Positions 23,155 through 35,207 of a DNA stretch of 64,000 nucleotides are shown piece after piece. The position numbers and the translations under genes are program-made. The DNA is from Cocos nucifera (lineage: Eukaryota > Streptophyta > Magnoliopsida > Arecales > Arecaceae): assembly GCA_006176705.1 (NCBI GenBank), contig QRFJ01000369.1:496001-560000 (forward strand). Direction: 5' to 3'. Position 1 is the first letter of the stretch. Each line of letters opens with the position of its first letter. A model generated the notes under the pieces. That model had not been told where the DNA came from. It saw nothing but the letters and a program-made list of their open reading frames with translations, and did not search any database.

Positions 23155-23874
23155 GTGTGGGGGGTAACTATTCGGGGCTGTTAATCTATCGCCCGACTCA
23201 TCAACTTACGATCGACTGACCGTTGAACGATCACCGATCGATGATCAATGATAGATGATCGACAAACCACCAATCGACTAACTCCACGACCAGCGTTCAA
23301 ATAATCCAGTCGATCAAAGAACGGTGATTAACATCTGACTGATTATCGCCATAGAGAAAACTCGTCGAAGGATCATCATTTGTCGATCCATCAACTGTTC
23401 TGCCAATACAATGCCAGGAGGGCCGACACATGATCATCCGTTGGACGATCGACCCAGTGAATGATGATCGGATTGCCTCTTCTAGCTGACTAAGAATCGG
23501 TCAAGAATCAATAAGATGACTCTCGGCCTCAGCTCATCTGGCACATGATTGGCTCTACAAAACCATTCCCAAGAAGAATGGACAACGATGATTTGTAGGT
23601 AGATCTAATTACCTAGCTACCCACGATCACATTGCATCAGAAAAAATGGGACCCATGTGCTAAGCGGTTATCCCTCCGACATCTATAAAAGGAAGGTAAA
23701 TTTGTCGGTTTAGAAAGATAGAAAAAATACTCTTAGAGCAAACTTTGCTTCTTTGCTCTTCATTTTTCTGTTCGACCAGTCCATCCCACTAACTTAAGCA
23801 TTAAAGGATCCTCGCCGGAGTCAACTCCGATTAGTGTGGACTTTCTTTCATAGATTTTCTGGCATTCATTTACA
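23155..23874 (+). repeat. Probable 3' LTR of the Tat gypsy
   Basis: A G-rich tract (TGTGGGGGGT, 23155-23164) of polypurine type is followed by sequence dense in CGATC/GATCGAC words and ending in CATTCATTTACA at 23874. A TATA-like ATCTATAAAAGG lies at 23681-23692 and a leader of pyrimidine-rich sequence follows. The 5' partner is not in the window, so both ends are approximate. Confidence 0.55.
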
Positions 23875-25442
23875 GGCGCAGATGGATTGGCTGCAACATT
23901 TTTTTTTCTTTTCTTTCTTTTGTTTTTGGTGGCATTGGGTTGGGGTGGTGAGGGGGTGGAGAAAGCGGGGTGTGGGGGGGATTTTTTTAAATATTATTTT
24001 TTTAATATAATATTTTTGAAATAGTCCTGTCTTAAACTTATTTACGGGAGTAGTGTATACGTAGAAATAATGGCTTGTACCCACAATTTTAGTATCCACG
24101 CACCCACACATCGGATTGCCACATGGTGGGGGTAAGGGGGCACATGGGGACCTTAGGTGGACACCCCTCGAACTCGCAGATTAGGGGTGCGATTTCATGC
24201 TTGAAATAATGTTTTGGAATTACGATATCAAGTGAAATCGCTCCCTCCAAAGTTGATTTCATCCGTCCAGGCTTCATCCCACCCCACGATCTCCCGTGGT
24301 CCCCTGTGCTCCTTTTTCTCCGATAACCTACCTTTGCCTCCGTCCGGCACCAACTTCAACTCTCCGACTTTCGGCTTCATCCCATTCAGATCCCTTTCCA
24401 GCCCATTGTTCCTTCTTTTTTCGACCAATATCACCCCACCTGACCCCCTTTTTGTCCCATGATCAATGACATTCTTCCTCACCTCGGTCGGCTCACGTCC
24501 CGCTGGCCCCACCAAGATCTGGTCATCCTTCTTTGGCCCCCCATTGTTGCCACTTTTCCAACCAATTTCTCCCCACCCAAACTCAGCCCCACCCGGTCGG
24601 ATCACACCCCATCCGGCTCGCTCTCCATTCACATTTTGCTTCCTCATGGTGAGATTTTTTTAATTTTTTATTTATATTTTTTAAAAAAAATAAATATTCA
24701 AGCATGGCTAAACTCCTATTTATTATTTAAAATATAATTAATATTACATGAAATCAAATTTTATGATAATTTGTACTTTATTTTGGTTGGAAGACTATAG
24801 ATTTTAGCTAGTTTGCCCAATGCCATTATAGTAAACAGCTTAGTATATTTTTGATCATATTACCACTATAATTGTTCTTGAGTCCTAAATTAGGACTACG
24901 CAAGGGGATTTTTCAATGAGGTGTATTAGAGCAACATAATATTATGGAATACTGTGACACTAGGGTTTGCAAATTCCAAGCAGCAGAATATTTGTTTATG
25001 ATAAATATAGTGACTTACATAGCACATTTTAGCTAGTTTGCTCATTACCATTATAATAAATCAAATGCACATTTTAGTAAGTATTTTGCAATAATACTGA
25101 TATTTGTTTTTACTTTGTAGCATATGATTCCATTACCAATATAATTGTTAGTAGATAATAAACGTTATATATTAAATATTAGCGCATGAACACCTAATCT
25201 ATTTGGGCAAAGCATGATGCATCATTCAATCATCTTACATCCAATAATTTTATTATAGGCAGCCTTGTTTATTTATAAAAAATGATAATCAATGGTAATT
25301 TATATAGTCAATGTAATGTTAGGGCATACTTGGCAACCATTAATGTCAATTACCCACTTTATTATAATGTTAATTTGTAGCCAATATAAATTTTATATAG
25401 ATTATGCTGGACTTACTCAATTTGTTATATAGGTAGTGAAAT
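23875..25442. other. Non-coding flank upstream of the MULE
   Basis: Contains a G-rich tract (23930-23980), a hairpin-forming pair GCGATTTCA...TGAAATCGC (24188-24241) and a C-rich stretch (24240-24650) that is open on both strands but shows no family resemblance. From 24660 to 25440 the DNA is AT-rich without coding signal. Part of it may be the left terminal region of the MULE; the G-rich tract has an inverted, imperfect counterpart at 62840-62935. Confidence 0.4.
24188..24241. repeat. Short inverted repeat (hairpin)
   Basis: GCGATTTCATGCTTGA pairs with TCAAGTGAAATCGC across about 22 bases, with one unpaired position. Similar GATTTCA palindromes recur near 60049-60110 and 63650-63690. Confidence 0.6.
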
Positions 25443-28050
25443 ATGGGAGAAATAGTCATCATCTTATGTTGTACTATGCTTAAAGGATCATATGGAATCG
25501 AGTATACTTAGTAGCCAGAAAATGCTATTAGTATGAAATATGGAATGAAATTTCAGGAGTTGGAGGATAAATTATGTAAAATCTTCCATGTAGACAGAAG
25601 AAGAAATAGAATAATTATAACATATAGGTATCCTACGGTTATGCAGCCAACAGTATTAAAGTGTGAACCCGTTCCAATTATTGATGATGAAGATATTGAG
25701 ATTATCTTTTCAACTATAAATTTGTGTTCTTGTTTGTTTGGTGCAGAATTATCTATTGATGTGAAACCTATTGAAACCATCGAATCTATTTCTAATCTAA
25801 ATGATTATGAAGAAGCTGACTAGGACATAGGAGTGACAACATAGCATTGGGAGTAGATTGAAACCTCTAGGCCCTATGTGGCTGACATATCCCTATAATA
25901 GATAGTGATGTGGTAGATCCTATTATTAGACAAGCTTCATTATATACAGTTGCCGACAACACAGTTTATATTGATAATCGACTATTTGAGAAAAATGATA
26001 TGGATGATGATGCTCAGGAAGCCAGTACATCATATGATGTACCATGCCAACCTGTCATGGAGTCCCCAAATTTTCCAGCTTTTGAAGCTCCTAAAATATT
26101 CAGAGGTATTAATTGGATGGCTGCTAATGTATCAATGACTTCTGCATTACAAGCATCCTATATCACTTGAAAAAGAGGTGAAGAGTTGTATAAAGAGCTC
26201 CATTTTACGGATAAGATAGAATTACAAACTATAGTCAAATACTACTCTATTAATACACATCGTGAATTTAAGGTTGTTCAGTCATAGCCAGATGTTTGGA
26301 TGGCCAAGTATAAAAATAGAGGGGTAGAATACAATTGGATGTCTTGAGCAATTAAGCAGTATGATTATTTTGAAATCACACGTTATATTGGTCCGCATAC
26401 CTGTACGTATTTTGGCTATGCTTTCTCAAGATTACCATGGGCTTGATTCGAACTTCATTGTGAATGAAATATGGGATCTTGTGAAAGAGGTATCCACAAT
26501 TCCTATCGCTGGTATTAGGACAGTAATAAAGAACATATTCAACCATATGCCCAATTATAGAAAGTTATGGGATACAAAGCAAACAGCAATGGCCTTGGTA
26601 TATGGAGATTGGGACAAGTCGTATGACTTGATGTTGAAGTAGTTGACTATTATAGAAGAATTCAACCCTGGCTCATGGATAAAGTTTATTAGCACTCCCA
26701 TCGGTCACCCAACATGTTTTGCATTTGATCGTGTTTTTTAGGTCTTTGTACCATCACTTAAAGGCTTCAAATATTGTAGACCAGTAATAAGTATTGATGC
26801 TACTTTCTTGTATGGAAAGTACCAGAAGAAGTTGATGATTGTAACTGCTATGGATGGAGATAACCAGATTTTTCTTTTTGCATTTGCTATAGTAGATGAA
26901 GAGTCTACTGATACATGAGGCTGGTTCTTAGCTTGTTTAAGAAGTCTTGTTTCATCTCATCAAAACATATGTTTGATTTCAGATCAGCATGCAAGTATAT
27001 TATCTGCTATGTAAAATAAATATTTTGGTTGGCAGCCATCTTTTGCATATCATGTATATTGTTTGCATCATGTAGCGAGCAATTTCAATACTAAATTCAA
27101 GGATACAAAACTAAGAGATTTGTTGAAATGAACTAACATGCAAATACAACCAAGAAAGTTTGATAAGTACATGAAGAAAATTGAAAAAATGAACTCTGAA
27201 GTCTTTCAATGGTTGAATGAAATCTTTATAAAGAAATGGTCTCTTGCACATGATGGTGGCCGTATATTTGGAATGATGATAACTAATTTATTTGAATATT
27301 TTAATGGAGTCCTAAAAAAATGCTCGCTTCCTGTTGGTAACTTTATTGGTATAACTTATATTTTTTCGACTTGTGTCATATTTCGACGATCGACGTGCGC
27401 AAGCGGAGGATGCATTATATAGGAGTGAAAGATTTACTCTTTTTGCTACAACTCGTGTTATTGTCAATCAATCAAAAGCCACATCGCACAAGATTACAAG
27501 ATTCGATAGGATAAGTGGGGTGTTTCAAGTGCAAACAGCATTCTATGAGCCATATATGAATAAGACAACAACACTCAGGTGAACATTGATGTAAACCCTT
27601 CATTTTATGACCATGCTATTATTTCTAATAAATGAATTAAATCAGATGATAATATTTATTGCAGATCGTATATTTATCAGAGTGTACTTGCACATGCCAA
27701 AAGTGGCGGTGCTATCATTTACCATGTTTCCATGTGATGGCTGCCTGTGCTCATGTGTCGATCGATTTTTGATGATATATTGATCGTTGGTATAGTCTAG
27801 AGGAATACTATCATAGTTACGATCATTAATTTCATCCAATCTTGCATGTAGATTATTGGTCGCAATGAACAAATAACATGTTGATAGTACCATAACGAGA
27901 ATAGTTGCGACAGAAGGGAAGACCACGATCTTCGAGACATAGGAATGAAATGGATTGGACAGAAGTTGGCAACAGACCAAGGTGTCAGATTTGTGGTGAA
28001 CAATCACATGATAGAGGGACATATCCAAGTAATAGAGCACATACCCAAAA
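25443..28050 (+). pseudogene. MULE (Mutator-like) transposase, broken by in-frame stops
   Basis: The start ATG at 25443 is in frame with the N-terminal domain (MKYGMKFQELEDKL, YPTVMQPTVLKCEP). A second block 25910-26170 (DPIIRQASLYTVADNTVY) and a MuDR-type N-terminal domain (FTDKIELQTIVKYYSINTHREFKV) follow. From 26361 one frame runs to about 27366: VNEIWDLVKEV, VYGDWDKSYDL, the transposase core ISIDATFLYGKYQKKLMIV, FAFAIVDEESTDT, ICLISDQHASIL and YCLHHVASNF. A SWIM zinc finger (CTCQKW-CYHLPCFHVMAAC, 27684-27750) and a CCHC knuckle remnant (CQICGEQSHDRGTYP, about 27980-28025) end it. Stops at 26640, 26739, 26916, 27012 and 27129 share that frame; one frameshift lies near 26400. Confidence 0.92.
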
Positions 28051-28222
28051 TGAAAACTAGTGATGATGTGTTGTATGTTTAAGATCTATTTATTTGTACA
28101 TTTAAATGATGATGTGTTGTATGTTTTCTGTAATCTAGTGCAAGTTGATTGCCATTTTTTTATATTTTAGTACCAATACCCTCATTTTCTATGACTATTA
28201 ATGTCAGTAGCATATACTATTT

Positions 28223-29100
28223 ATGAAGCCAGGTCCATTAGATCAGTCAGCATTATTCCAGCAGGAGATTTATCATTCATTAGCTATCTGGGATGGCCAG
28301 GTATGTATGAATATTATTATCATTATACTCCACAAAATATTTGCAGTGATTTAATATTGATGTATATCTTTTTGTGTTGGCAAGAGCCTAGGTTTCTTAC
28401 ATGTCGATGTAGGGAGTTGGCCAGAACTCGATCAACACTACTAGATATATGCATAATGCCTTATCTATAGCAGGCTAAATTTTACGATCTTTGTCGTGTT
28501 GGATTCATATCATTTGATTCGCATTCGATTACTGCATTTGTCTAGCGATAGCATCTGGAGACCTATACATTTCACCTACCCCATAGTGAGTGCACTATCA
28601 CACTGGAGAACGTCAACACTAGCTAGGTTTACCCATAGACGGTCTTCCAGTAATGGATAGTACACATCAGGATTGGCGGCAAGTATGTTTTGACATGTTG
28701 TACATTGGGAATGTGTGTTGGATAAACTCAAAAATTCTCATTTGAACATGGTATGGCTAGCAGAGCAATTCAATTGACTACCCCTTGATACAGATATTAT
28801 AGCGATACAGCATTATGCTAAAGCATATATTCTGCAGTTGATGGGAGGATGTCTATTCATATATAAATTAAATAATTTGATACATATCATATTTTTACCA
28901 CTACTTGCTGATTTTATGGCCACGTGGACACTACAGTTGGGAGAGTGCTAGTTTGGCTTGGTTGTATAGAGAGCTTTATAGGATAAGTAGGATAGATGCA
29001 CATTAGATTGCAGGATCCTTGATTTTGCTTTAGGTCTGGGCATGAGATAGGTTATCTTTTATTGCTCCTAGTAGATTAGATCGACCTCTTTTTGATCCTA
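28223..29100 (+). pseudogene. Plant mobile domain (PMD, MAIN-like) pseudogene
   Basis: MKPGPLDQSALFQQEIYHSLAIWDGQ, then after a probable intron (28301-28383) EPRFLTCRCRELART and FYDLCRVGFISFDSHSITAF, then LETYTFHLPHSECTITLENV. The last phrase is the hallmark of the PMD (usual form ETHTFHLPxGECTITLEDVA), found in MAIN and MAIN-LIKE proteins and in the phosphatase-7 long-form group. The intron donor is CAG/GTATGT; the acceptor reads AA where AG is expected. Several stops follow. It starts about 170 bp after the MULE knuckle and on the same strand. The Angela LTR at 29162 interrupts it. PMD proteins act in nuclear silencing and genome maintenance, but this copy is dead. Confidence 0.85.
28301..28383 (+). 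other. Probable intron in the PMD pseudogene
   Basis: GTATGT follows WDGQ, and removing the interval restores the PMD frame (WDGQ-EPRFLTC). The acceptor has CAA instead of CAG, consistent with mutation after loss of selection. Confidence 0.55.
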
Positions 29101-29161
29101 TTATGAATTTGCCTAATGGAGGTGCATTATCGGCTGGATCGCTAGGCAAAATTAAATGGCA

Positions 29162-31827
29162 TGTTGGAAATCGAGCAGGATTAAAGCATGCATTTTCAAA
29201 ACTTTTTCAAAATTAAATGATAATGAAAGCAAAAATTAATTAAATATTAATTTACCACATGCAATGATTAGATCATTAAATCCTACTCAGGATCCAGACA
29301 TGCTAATATATTATAGAAAATTTACATGCAATCGGTCAACAAATCATATTCGTTGATCAACTTATGTTTAGAACATAATATCTTTGCGCGAATAGATGAT
29401 CTCTATGATCCAAATCTATAGAAAGAAGCATATGATGTTGCACTATAGCTGCACACTTGTTTGGTCTCTACGAATAGTCTACATAGAGCTCTTGATCCCG
29501 ATCAGCTCCATCGGAGTGCTATCTCCTTGTCAGAACCTTCAACGACTGATCTTCATCGATCTGATCGACGACCTTTCTCCTGATCTCCCAGATGCTTCAA
29601 AAGGCCAGAAGATAAAATATAGAGGATGATGAGGTGGTGTAGAAAGTCTGGTAGCAATCTGATGCTCACAACACTCGATCCCTCCATCCGAACCCTGAAT
29701 CTCAACTCTAGGATTTTGAACACTCAAAAATCCTGACGCCCGAAAATTTTCTCGTGCCCTCTCTCTTTGGAAATTTTCCATGAAATAAATTTTTATGGGT
29801 AGAGGGACTCTCCCTCTACCATACACCAACTCTAAAAAACTTTTTAGATGGGCGACAAAAGAAGAAGAAAATAACGAAAATGGCATGAGAGGAATGTTGG
29901 CGTAGGAAAGACACACTTCTCTTCCTAGACTTTTCCATGCCCAAACTTGCACTCCTCTATGTTTTTTCTCTCTCTAAAAAAAGCCTCCACTCCACCTCTC
30001 AAATACTTCAAGCACACCCATGCATGCCCACAAAAAAATCTTATTTTAAATGGGCGACTTTTGATGGCTTTTGCGTGTGTATTCGATAAGGAGATGGAGG
30101 TTGAGAGGTCTTAGTGATCAACTTGAATTCAAAATTCAAGTGGACGTTTTATCCATTTCTAGTGCCCCACCAAGTGGGTGACGAGCAGAAGGACTCTACT
30201 TCTACGTTCACTCTAAAATTTTTTTATGAAAAAGTACGACAAAACTATAAGAGGCATGGGGAATGGATAAGGTTGGATTGGTTTCAACCTCCAACCACTT
30301 GCCTTTGAATTCAAAATTCAAGACAAATCATCCAAATCCAACTCTTGGACCAAGTTAAAAGGGAGATAAGAGAGGGCACACACTTCTCTTCTGGGCGTGA
30401 GAAATCCCATGCACATTCCCAATGTACATGGAGAAAAAAATGGGTCAAAAGGTTAAGGTGTAGGGAGAAGGAAATTTGAAATTCAAACTCATTTTGAATT
30501 AGTCCAAATTAGTTTCAATCAAACCAATTTTCCAAACTCAATTAAATTAGGTCAAATCTAACTAAATTTGACTTAATCTAATTTAACTAAAATCTAATCA
30601 AATTAAAATTTAATTAGATCTAGATCTTGATCAAATTAGGATCGAATCTACTCATGATCTAATCGGATCAAATCCAATCGAATCAAATTCAATCAGATTT
30701 GATCAAATTCTCATCGCTCAATCAAATTAAGCTAATTAGCAATCTAATTGCTAATTAATCCTTCAAATAATATCAGTCCCTAATGGATGGATGTCTGGGC
30801 AACAAAGTTCCATCTATATGAAACTCTTGAAGAGTCCCAAACTAGTGGGATTCTTGAACCCAGTGTCCTAAATGAATGAAACTCATGATCATAGAGCCTC
30901 AGACTAGTAGAACTCTTGATCAGAGAGTTCCAAACAAGTATAATTCAGAGTTTTAGTCTAGTAGAATCTACAAAGATAGAGTCCTAGTCTAGTGAAACTT
31001 CTGGTCATAGAGTTTCAATCTAGTGGAACTCTTGACTGCTGAGTCCCAGACCATTGGAACTCTTCGATCAACCATCAAATCAGGCAGCAACTCCTATTGT
31101 GTGTGATCCCATAGGTTCAAATCCTAAGCTGATAGCACATGAATCAATTTTCTGTACTAATCAATGTGACCATCTAGCAACGGTACTTGACGTTCGAATA
31201 GGTCGAATGGTCGTAATGCAACATTAACGAACCTGAGGCATATGATTACCGTATAATTCATCCCCTTGATCTCAATGCTCAAAGGATGATCTAGGATTTA
31301 ACTTTCAATCCTAGAAAATCATCTACAGTATATTTCAAAATTTAGTATCCATCGATGGACTATCTCGGCTGAAGTTATGCTAAATTAAAATACAATGATG
31401 CACTTGCTCCAACACTTGAAGGAGTCAATGCCATCTTGACTCATACACCGACTTCATAAGTACTTGAATGCACCAAGTAGTCTTTTGTCATCGAATTAGA
31501 AATTTAGATAGTCTAGTACTTAAGTGCAGTGAGTTGCTTATAAATTACCATGGTGATCTCAGGTCTAAGGGATACTTATATCCATATCCTTCGTGAGTAA
31601 CTCTTAATAGCAGAGAGCTATATAGTTGGATCATATTCAGTGAAATGTACTCCTACGCTTTACCTGCATGCCATACCAGTATATTATACTCCTTAGTTAA
31701 GAGGATAACCAATGCATATGGCACACAACGACCTACACTCGATACGTTGTCATCCTAGATAACAATATATCATTTGGTTGCAAACAAGTTTAAGAACTAA
31801 ATGATAAATTCTCCTTTGTCAAGTCCA
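29162..31827 (-). repeat. 3' LTR of Angela B, main part
   Basis: The reverse complement matches the Angela A LTR in order (GTATCGAGTGTAGGTCGTTGTGTGCCAT, GGCATGCAGG, CCCTTAGACCTGAGATCACC words in short pieces, then the run of CAAGAGT-type words). It begins at the outer end with TGTTGGAAATCGAGC at 29162. The LTR is interrupted at 31828 and continues at 35213. Confidence 0.85.
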
Positions 31828-31832
31828 AATAG

Positions 31833-32720
31833 TGTTATAATATCACCGTGGCATCACCTAGCTCTGATACCACGTGTTGCGAAAATTCTTGATCTTTAGC
31901 ATGGACCTGAGGAGAACACATTCTCTACGACAGCAGACTACCGATCCACCTAATCTAGATCTATGATGGGGCGCCTTCCTTCTTGGGCTTGAGAGAGGTG
32001 CCCCCCTTTGGATGGCAACTCTAGAGAGAAGAGAGATTGAGAGAGAAAAGATCTGTATTATAATCCACGTTATAAAATTCTAATACAACCTATGTATTTA
32101 TACATAGCTATTAGGCCCGATCAAAAACTCTCCTAGCTAATCCAATACATGAAGCACTCATCGAGCCCATGTACACCTATGTCTCCCATGCTCTCATCCT
32201 CTGGATCTAAATCCGATCCATATATGTGTTAGCCATCTTAAGAGCTTATTGGATCAGGCCTTAAGACCCTAAACAGAACATCCCGTCCAGTTCTATTCAC
32301 CACCATCAAGTCGGCTCTATCAGTAGCCAAGCTGGCTCGACTGCATCTCGTCCGAATCCTATCTTCTATCTGCCTGAGACAGCCAGCTCGACTCTACCAT
32401 GAGTGGCTATGTCTCAGCTCGAGTTGGCTCGACTGCATATACGAGCCGGCTCGCCTGTGTGTTAGCCTCTTATCTTGGTTGTTCTTCTCCTGGATTTGGT
32501 CCTTTGCTCCACCTTATATTCTAAATCTTCGGAGTACCTACCAAGCCTCTCAAGGTTCTTACACCTAAATCTCGAGTCCATGCAGGGCTACATGCCACCT
32601 TCACCTTAGGACAACTCCTGTCCTAGTCCTAGGACCACATCCATTCTAGTCTTCCAGAGCCAATACCCTAGCTCCTCCTATAGCCCCCCAAGACTTGAGA
32701 GCACTATACCAAATCCTATA
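31833..32720 (-). repeat. 3' LTR (left copy) of the 3.4-kb non-autonomous element
   Basis: TGTTATAATATCACC to CCTATA, matching 34316-35207 along its length. TATA-like TATTTATACATAG lies near 32095-32107. It contains GCTCTGATACCAC at 31864-31876, a copy of the primer-site complement inside the LTR. Confidence 0.88.
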
Positions 32721-34315
32721 ATCTTCATCTTGGTGCGTCCAAGCCTTGGCAAACCTGGCAATGTTCTCCTACACGATCCTGCTGTTGCTGCATACCCTGA
32801 CAGCCTCTTGTACAAACACCACCTTCGCTAATCCTCTTTAGCTATTGTGCACCTTTGAGGCCTTTCGGATGACAATCTCCACCGCTGAAGATCTTAGCTT
32901 GCTTCTTCGCATCATCCTAGAATTGTAGGAACACTTCTACTTGATAGCTGCATCAATTATCTTGAATTTTTTCTTGATATCCTGTAATGTTCCTATACCG
33001 ACACTCGCTGCATATCCTAACATGATCTCCTTAGAACTTAGCCAGTCTTTCCCATACGTGTTGCTCCATCTGAAACAATGCATCTCCAGTATTGGTATTA
33101 GGATATTGGTCCTTCTGTACTTCTCTACTCTGAACTCGTGTCACATCTCCATCGGTAAAGCCACCTCTGTCTTATGCTCTACCTGAAATCGAAGCCCACT
33201 TGATGCTGCAGAAGCTGACTTTGTAATCGAGTCCCCCAAGGCCAACCACTCAATGCTACATACTGAGCCTGTCGCTGCACCTCAAATATCGTTGCTGTCC
33301 CTTCGAACCCTCTACACTCCGTGGATCCCTTCAAAGCTATCTTGAATATCTCCGCAACCCACAACCACCTTCGAAACCTAAGAGCTCATCCAACTCTTTA
33401 AAATCAACAACTGAATCCTAGAAAATTTCATCCTAGCCTACTCCTCTTCTATCCCTTCACCAGCCATCACTTCAGTTGCGTCCGAAGGAACTGCAACTCA
33501 AATCCTATCCTGAGCTCAGATCCATCTATCCCATTCCGAGGCTCCTGAGACTCCCTGGCTCTTTCTGAGACCTGCTCTCAGTCTCTTTGAGATGACTTCT
33601 GACACTCTCTACTGAGATACCTCCCTCGGCTGCTTCACCACCGAGCCTCTCTCAGTCCCTATGCCTCCAGGATAGCATTACTCAGTACTCCAGCACTCCC
33701 TGCCTCATCTCTGCGCCGCCTTCTCATAGGTATCTGGGTCCTCATTTGCTGCACATAATCTATCCTCCATCTGAATCGTGACTCTTCCTAATGCTCCTAT
33801 AGAAGAAATCTAATCCAAGATCAGCCATCCAATACTGACCTACTGGATCTTTATGGATCATCCATCTCCATCACCTTCAAGGCTTCATAAATTCATGCTC
33901 TGGTCAAACCGCTGAATGCATCCCCGACTATTTTTTCCATCTTCCTGCAATCAAAGGATGTATAGTCGCTTCTTCAGCTTTTCTTCGATCATTATCCCTT
34001 AGAAAATCTCTCTTCATCCACTAAACAGCCCCACACTGCCCATCTTTCAAGAGAATGCTATCATCTGTCATACATCCCCGGTCTCTTCAACTAAGATCGA
34101 TCAGAAAATCATGCACTCAAACCTTCCATCCTAAAAAAAATTATTTTCGTTAATCTTCTCAGCCTCCACCTTCAACCTGTTGCTCCTGATTGACCAAACC
34201 ACAGTAATAACAAAGATAGATCTGAGACATACCATTGAATACTTGTGCAGATTCTTGATTTCATCCTATATGACTTTTTCTTCATTTTTACGAACCATCA
34301 GGCTCTGATATCAAT
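32721..34315 (-). other. Internal region of the 3.4-kb element, non-coding
   Basis: About 1.6 kb, pyrimidine-rich on the plus strand (purine-rich in the element's sense). Stops are frequent in all frames; short open stretches (for example 33179-33364 minus) resemble nothing I recognise. I see no gag or pol motif. This fits an element mobilised in trans. Confidence 0.6.
34302..34313 (-). other. Primer-binding site of the 3.4-kb element (degenerate)
   Basis: The minus strand reads TGATATCAGAGC, one change from TGGTATCAGAGC, two bases inside the right LTR. Confidence 0.75.
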
Positions 34316-35207
34316 TATTATAACATCACCATGGCATCACCTAGCTCTAATAACATGTATTGCGGAAATCTTTGATCTTTAGCATAGACCTGAAGAGAAC
34401 TTTAACATTCTCTAAGGCAGCAGACTATTGATCCACCTAATCTGGATTTATGATGGGATGCCTCCCTCTTTGGGCTTGAGGGAGGCACCCCCTTTGGGTG
34501 GTAACTCTAGAGAGAAGAGAGATTGAGGGAGAAAAGATCTGTATTTTAATCTATATTATAAAGCCCGAATACAACCTATGTATTTATACATAGCTATTAG
34601 ACCCGACCAAAAACTCTCCTGACTAACCCAATATATGAAAGCACTCACCGAGCCCATGTACATCCATATCTCTCATGATCTCATCCCCTGGATCTAAATC
34701 CGATCCATGCATGTATTAGCCACCTTAAGAGCTTATTGGACCAGGCCTTATGATCCTAAATAGAAAATCCCATCCAATTCTATTCACCACTATCGAGCTG
34801 GCTCTGTCAGTAACCAAGCTGACTCGACTGCATCTCGTCCGAATCTTATCTTATGTCTGCCTAAGACAGTCGGCTCAACTATACCCCGAGTCGGCTCGAT
34901 CTTAGTTCGAGCCGGCTTGATTGTGTATCTGAGCCAACTCATCTATGTCAGCCCCTTATCTTGGCTGATTCTTCTTCTGACTTTGGTTCTTTGCTCCATC
35001 TTATGTTTTAGATCTTCGGAGTATCTACAAAGTCTCTTAAGATCCTCACACCTGAACCTCGAGCCCGTGTAGGACTACACGCCGCCTTCATCCTAGGACA
35101 ACTCCTGTCCTAGTCCTAAGATCACATCCATCCTAGTCTTTCAGAGCCAACACCCTGGCTCCTCCTGTGACCCCCCAAGGCTTGGGAGCACCACACCAAA
35201 TCCTACA
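34316..35207 (-). repeat. 5' LTR (right copy) of the 3.4-kb non-autonomous element
   Basis: Ends CCTACA at 35207, followed by AATAG. Shares with the left copy the module of GAGCCGGCTTGA-like words (34795-34950). Differences between the copies are mostly transitions. Confidence 0.88.

Larger units (their letters stand above)
4023..23874 (+). mobile_element. Tat-type Ty3/gypsy retrotransposon, split by nested insertions
   Basis: Gag, protease, RT, RNase H and integrase occur in gypsy order on the plus strand, interrupted by an Angela copia (6062-16056) and a Tork-like copia (19121-22120). An additional RNase H domain with NNQVEYEALFAGL (17364-17816) is the second RNase H carried by Tat-lineage elements. 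The right end is an LTR-like segment at about 23155-23874; the 5' LTR is missing, lost at the junction with the copia on the left. Every domain has stops or frameshifts, so the element is dead. Confidence 0.85.
31833..35207 (-). mobile_element. Non-autonomous LTR retrotransposon, 3.4 kb, Tork-type LTRs
   Basis: LTRs at 31833-32720 and 34316-35207 (888 and 892 bp) flank 1.6 kb. AATAG is duplicated perfectly at 31828-31832 and 35208-35212, and the Angela B LTR reads on either side. Orientation is minus: the primer-site complement GCTCTGATATCA lies at 34302-34313 beside the right LTR. The LTR starts TGTAGGATTTGGTG and has the same GAGCCGGCTCGA-type cluster as the Tork-like copia at 19121, so the families are related. 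No gag or pol was recognised inside. Confidence 0.88.

Noticed and set aside
24228..24647. 139-codon open stretch on the minus strand upstream of the MULE
   Set aside because: Gly/Lys-rich composition from a C-rich tract, overlapping open frames on the other strand, no recognisable family.
27642..28040. 132-codon minus-strand open stretch
   Set aside because: Antisense to the MULE SWIM-finger and knuckle segment.
29539..29952. 137-codon minus-strand open stretch
   Set aside because: Lies inside the Angela B LTR and matches the non-coding U5-side sequence of the Angela A LTR.
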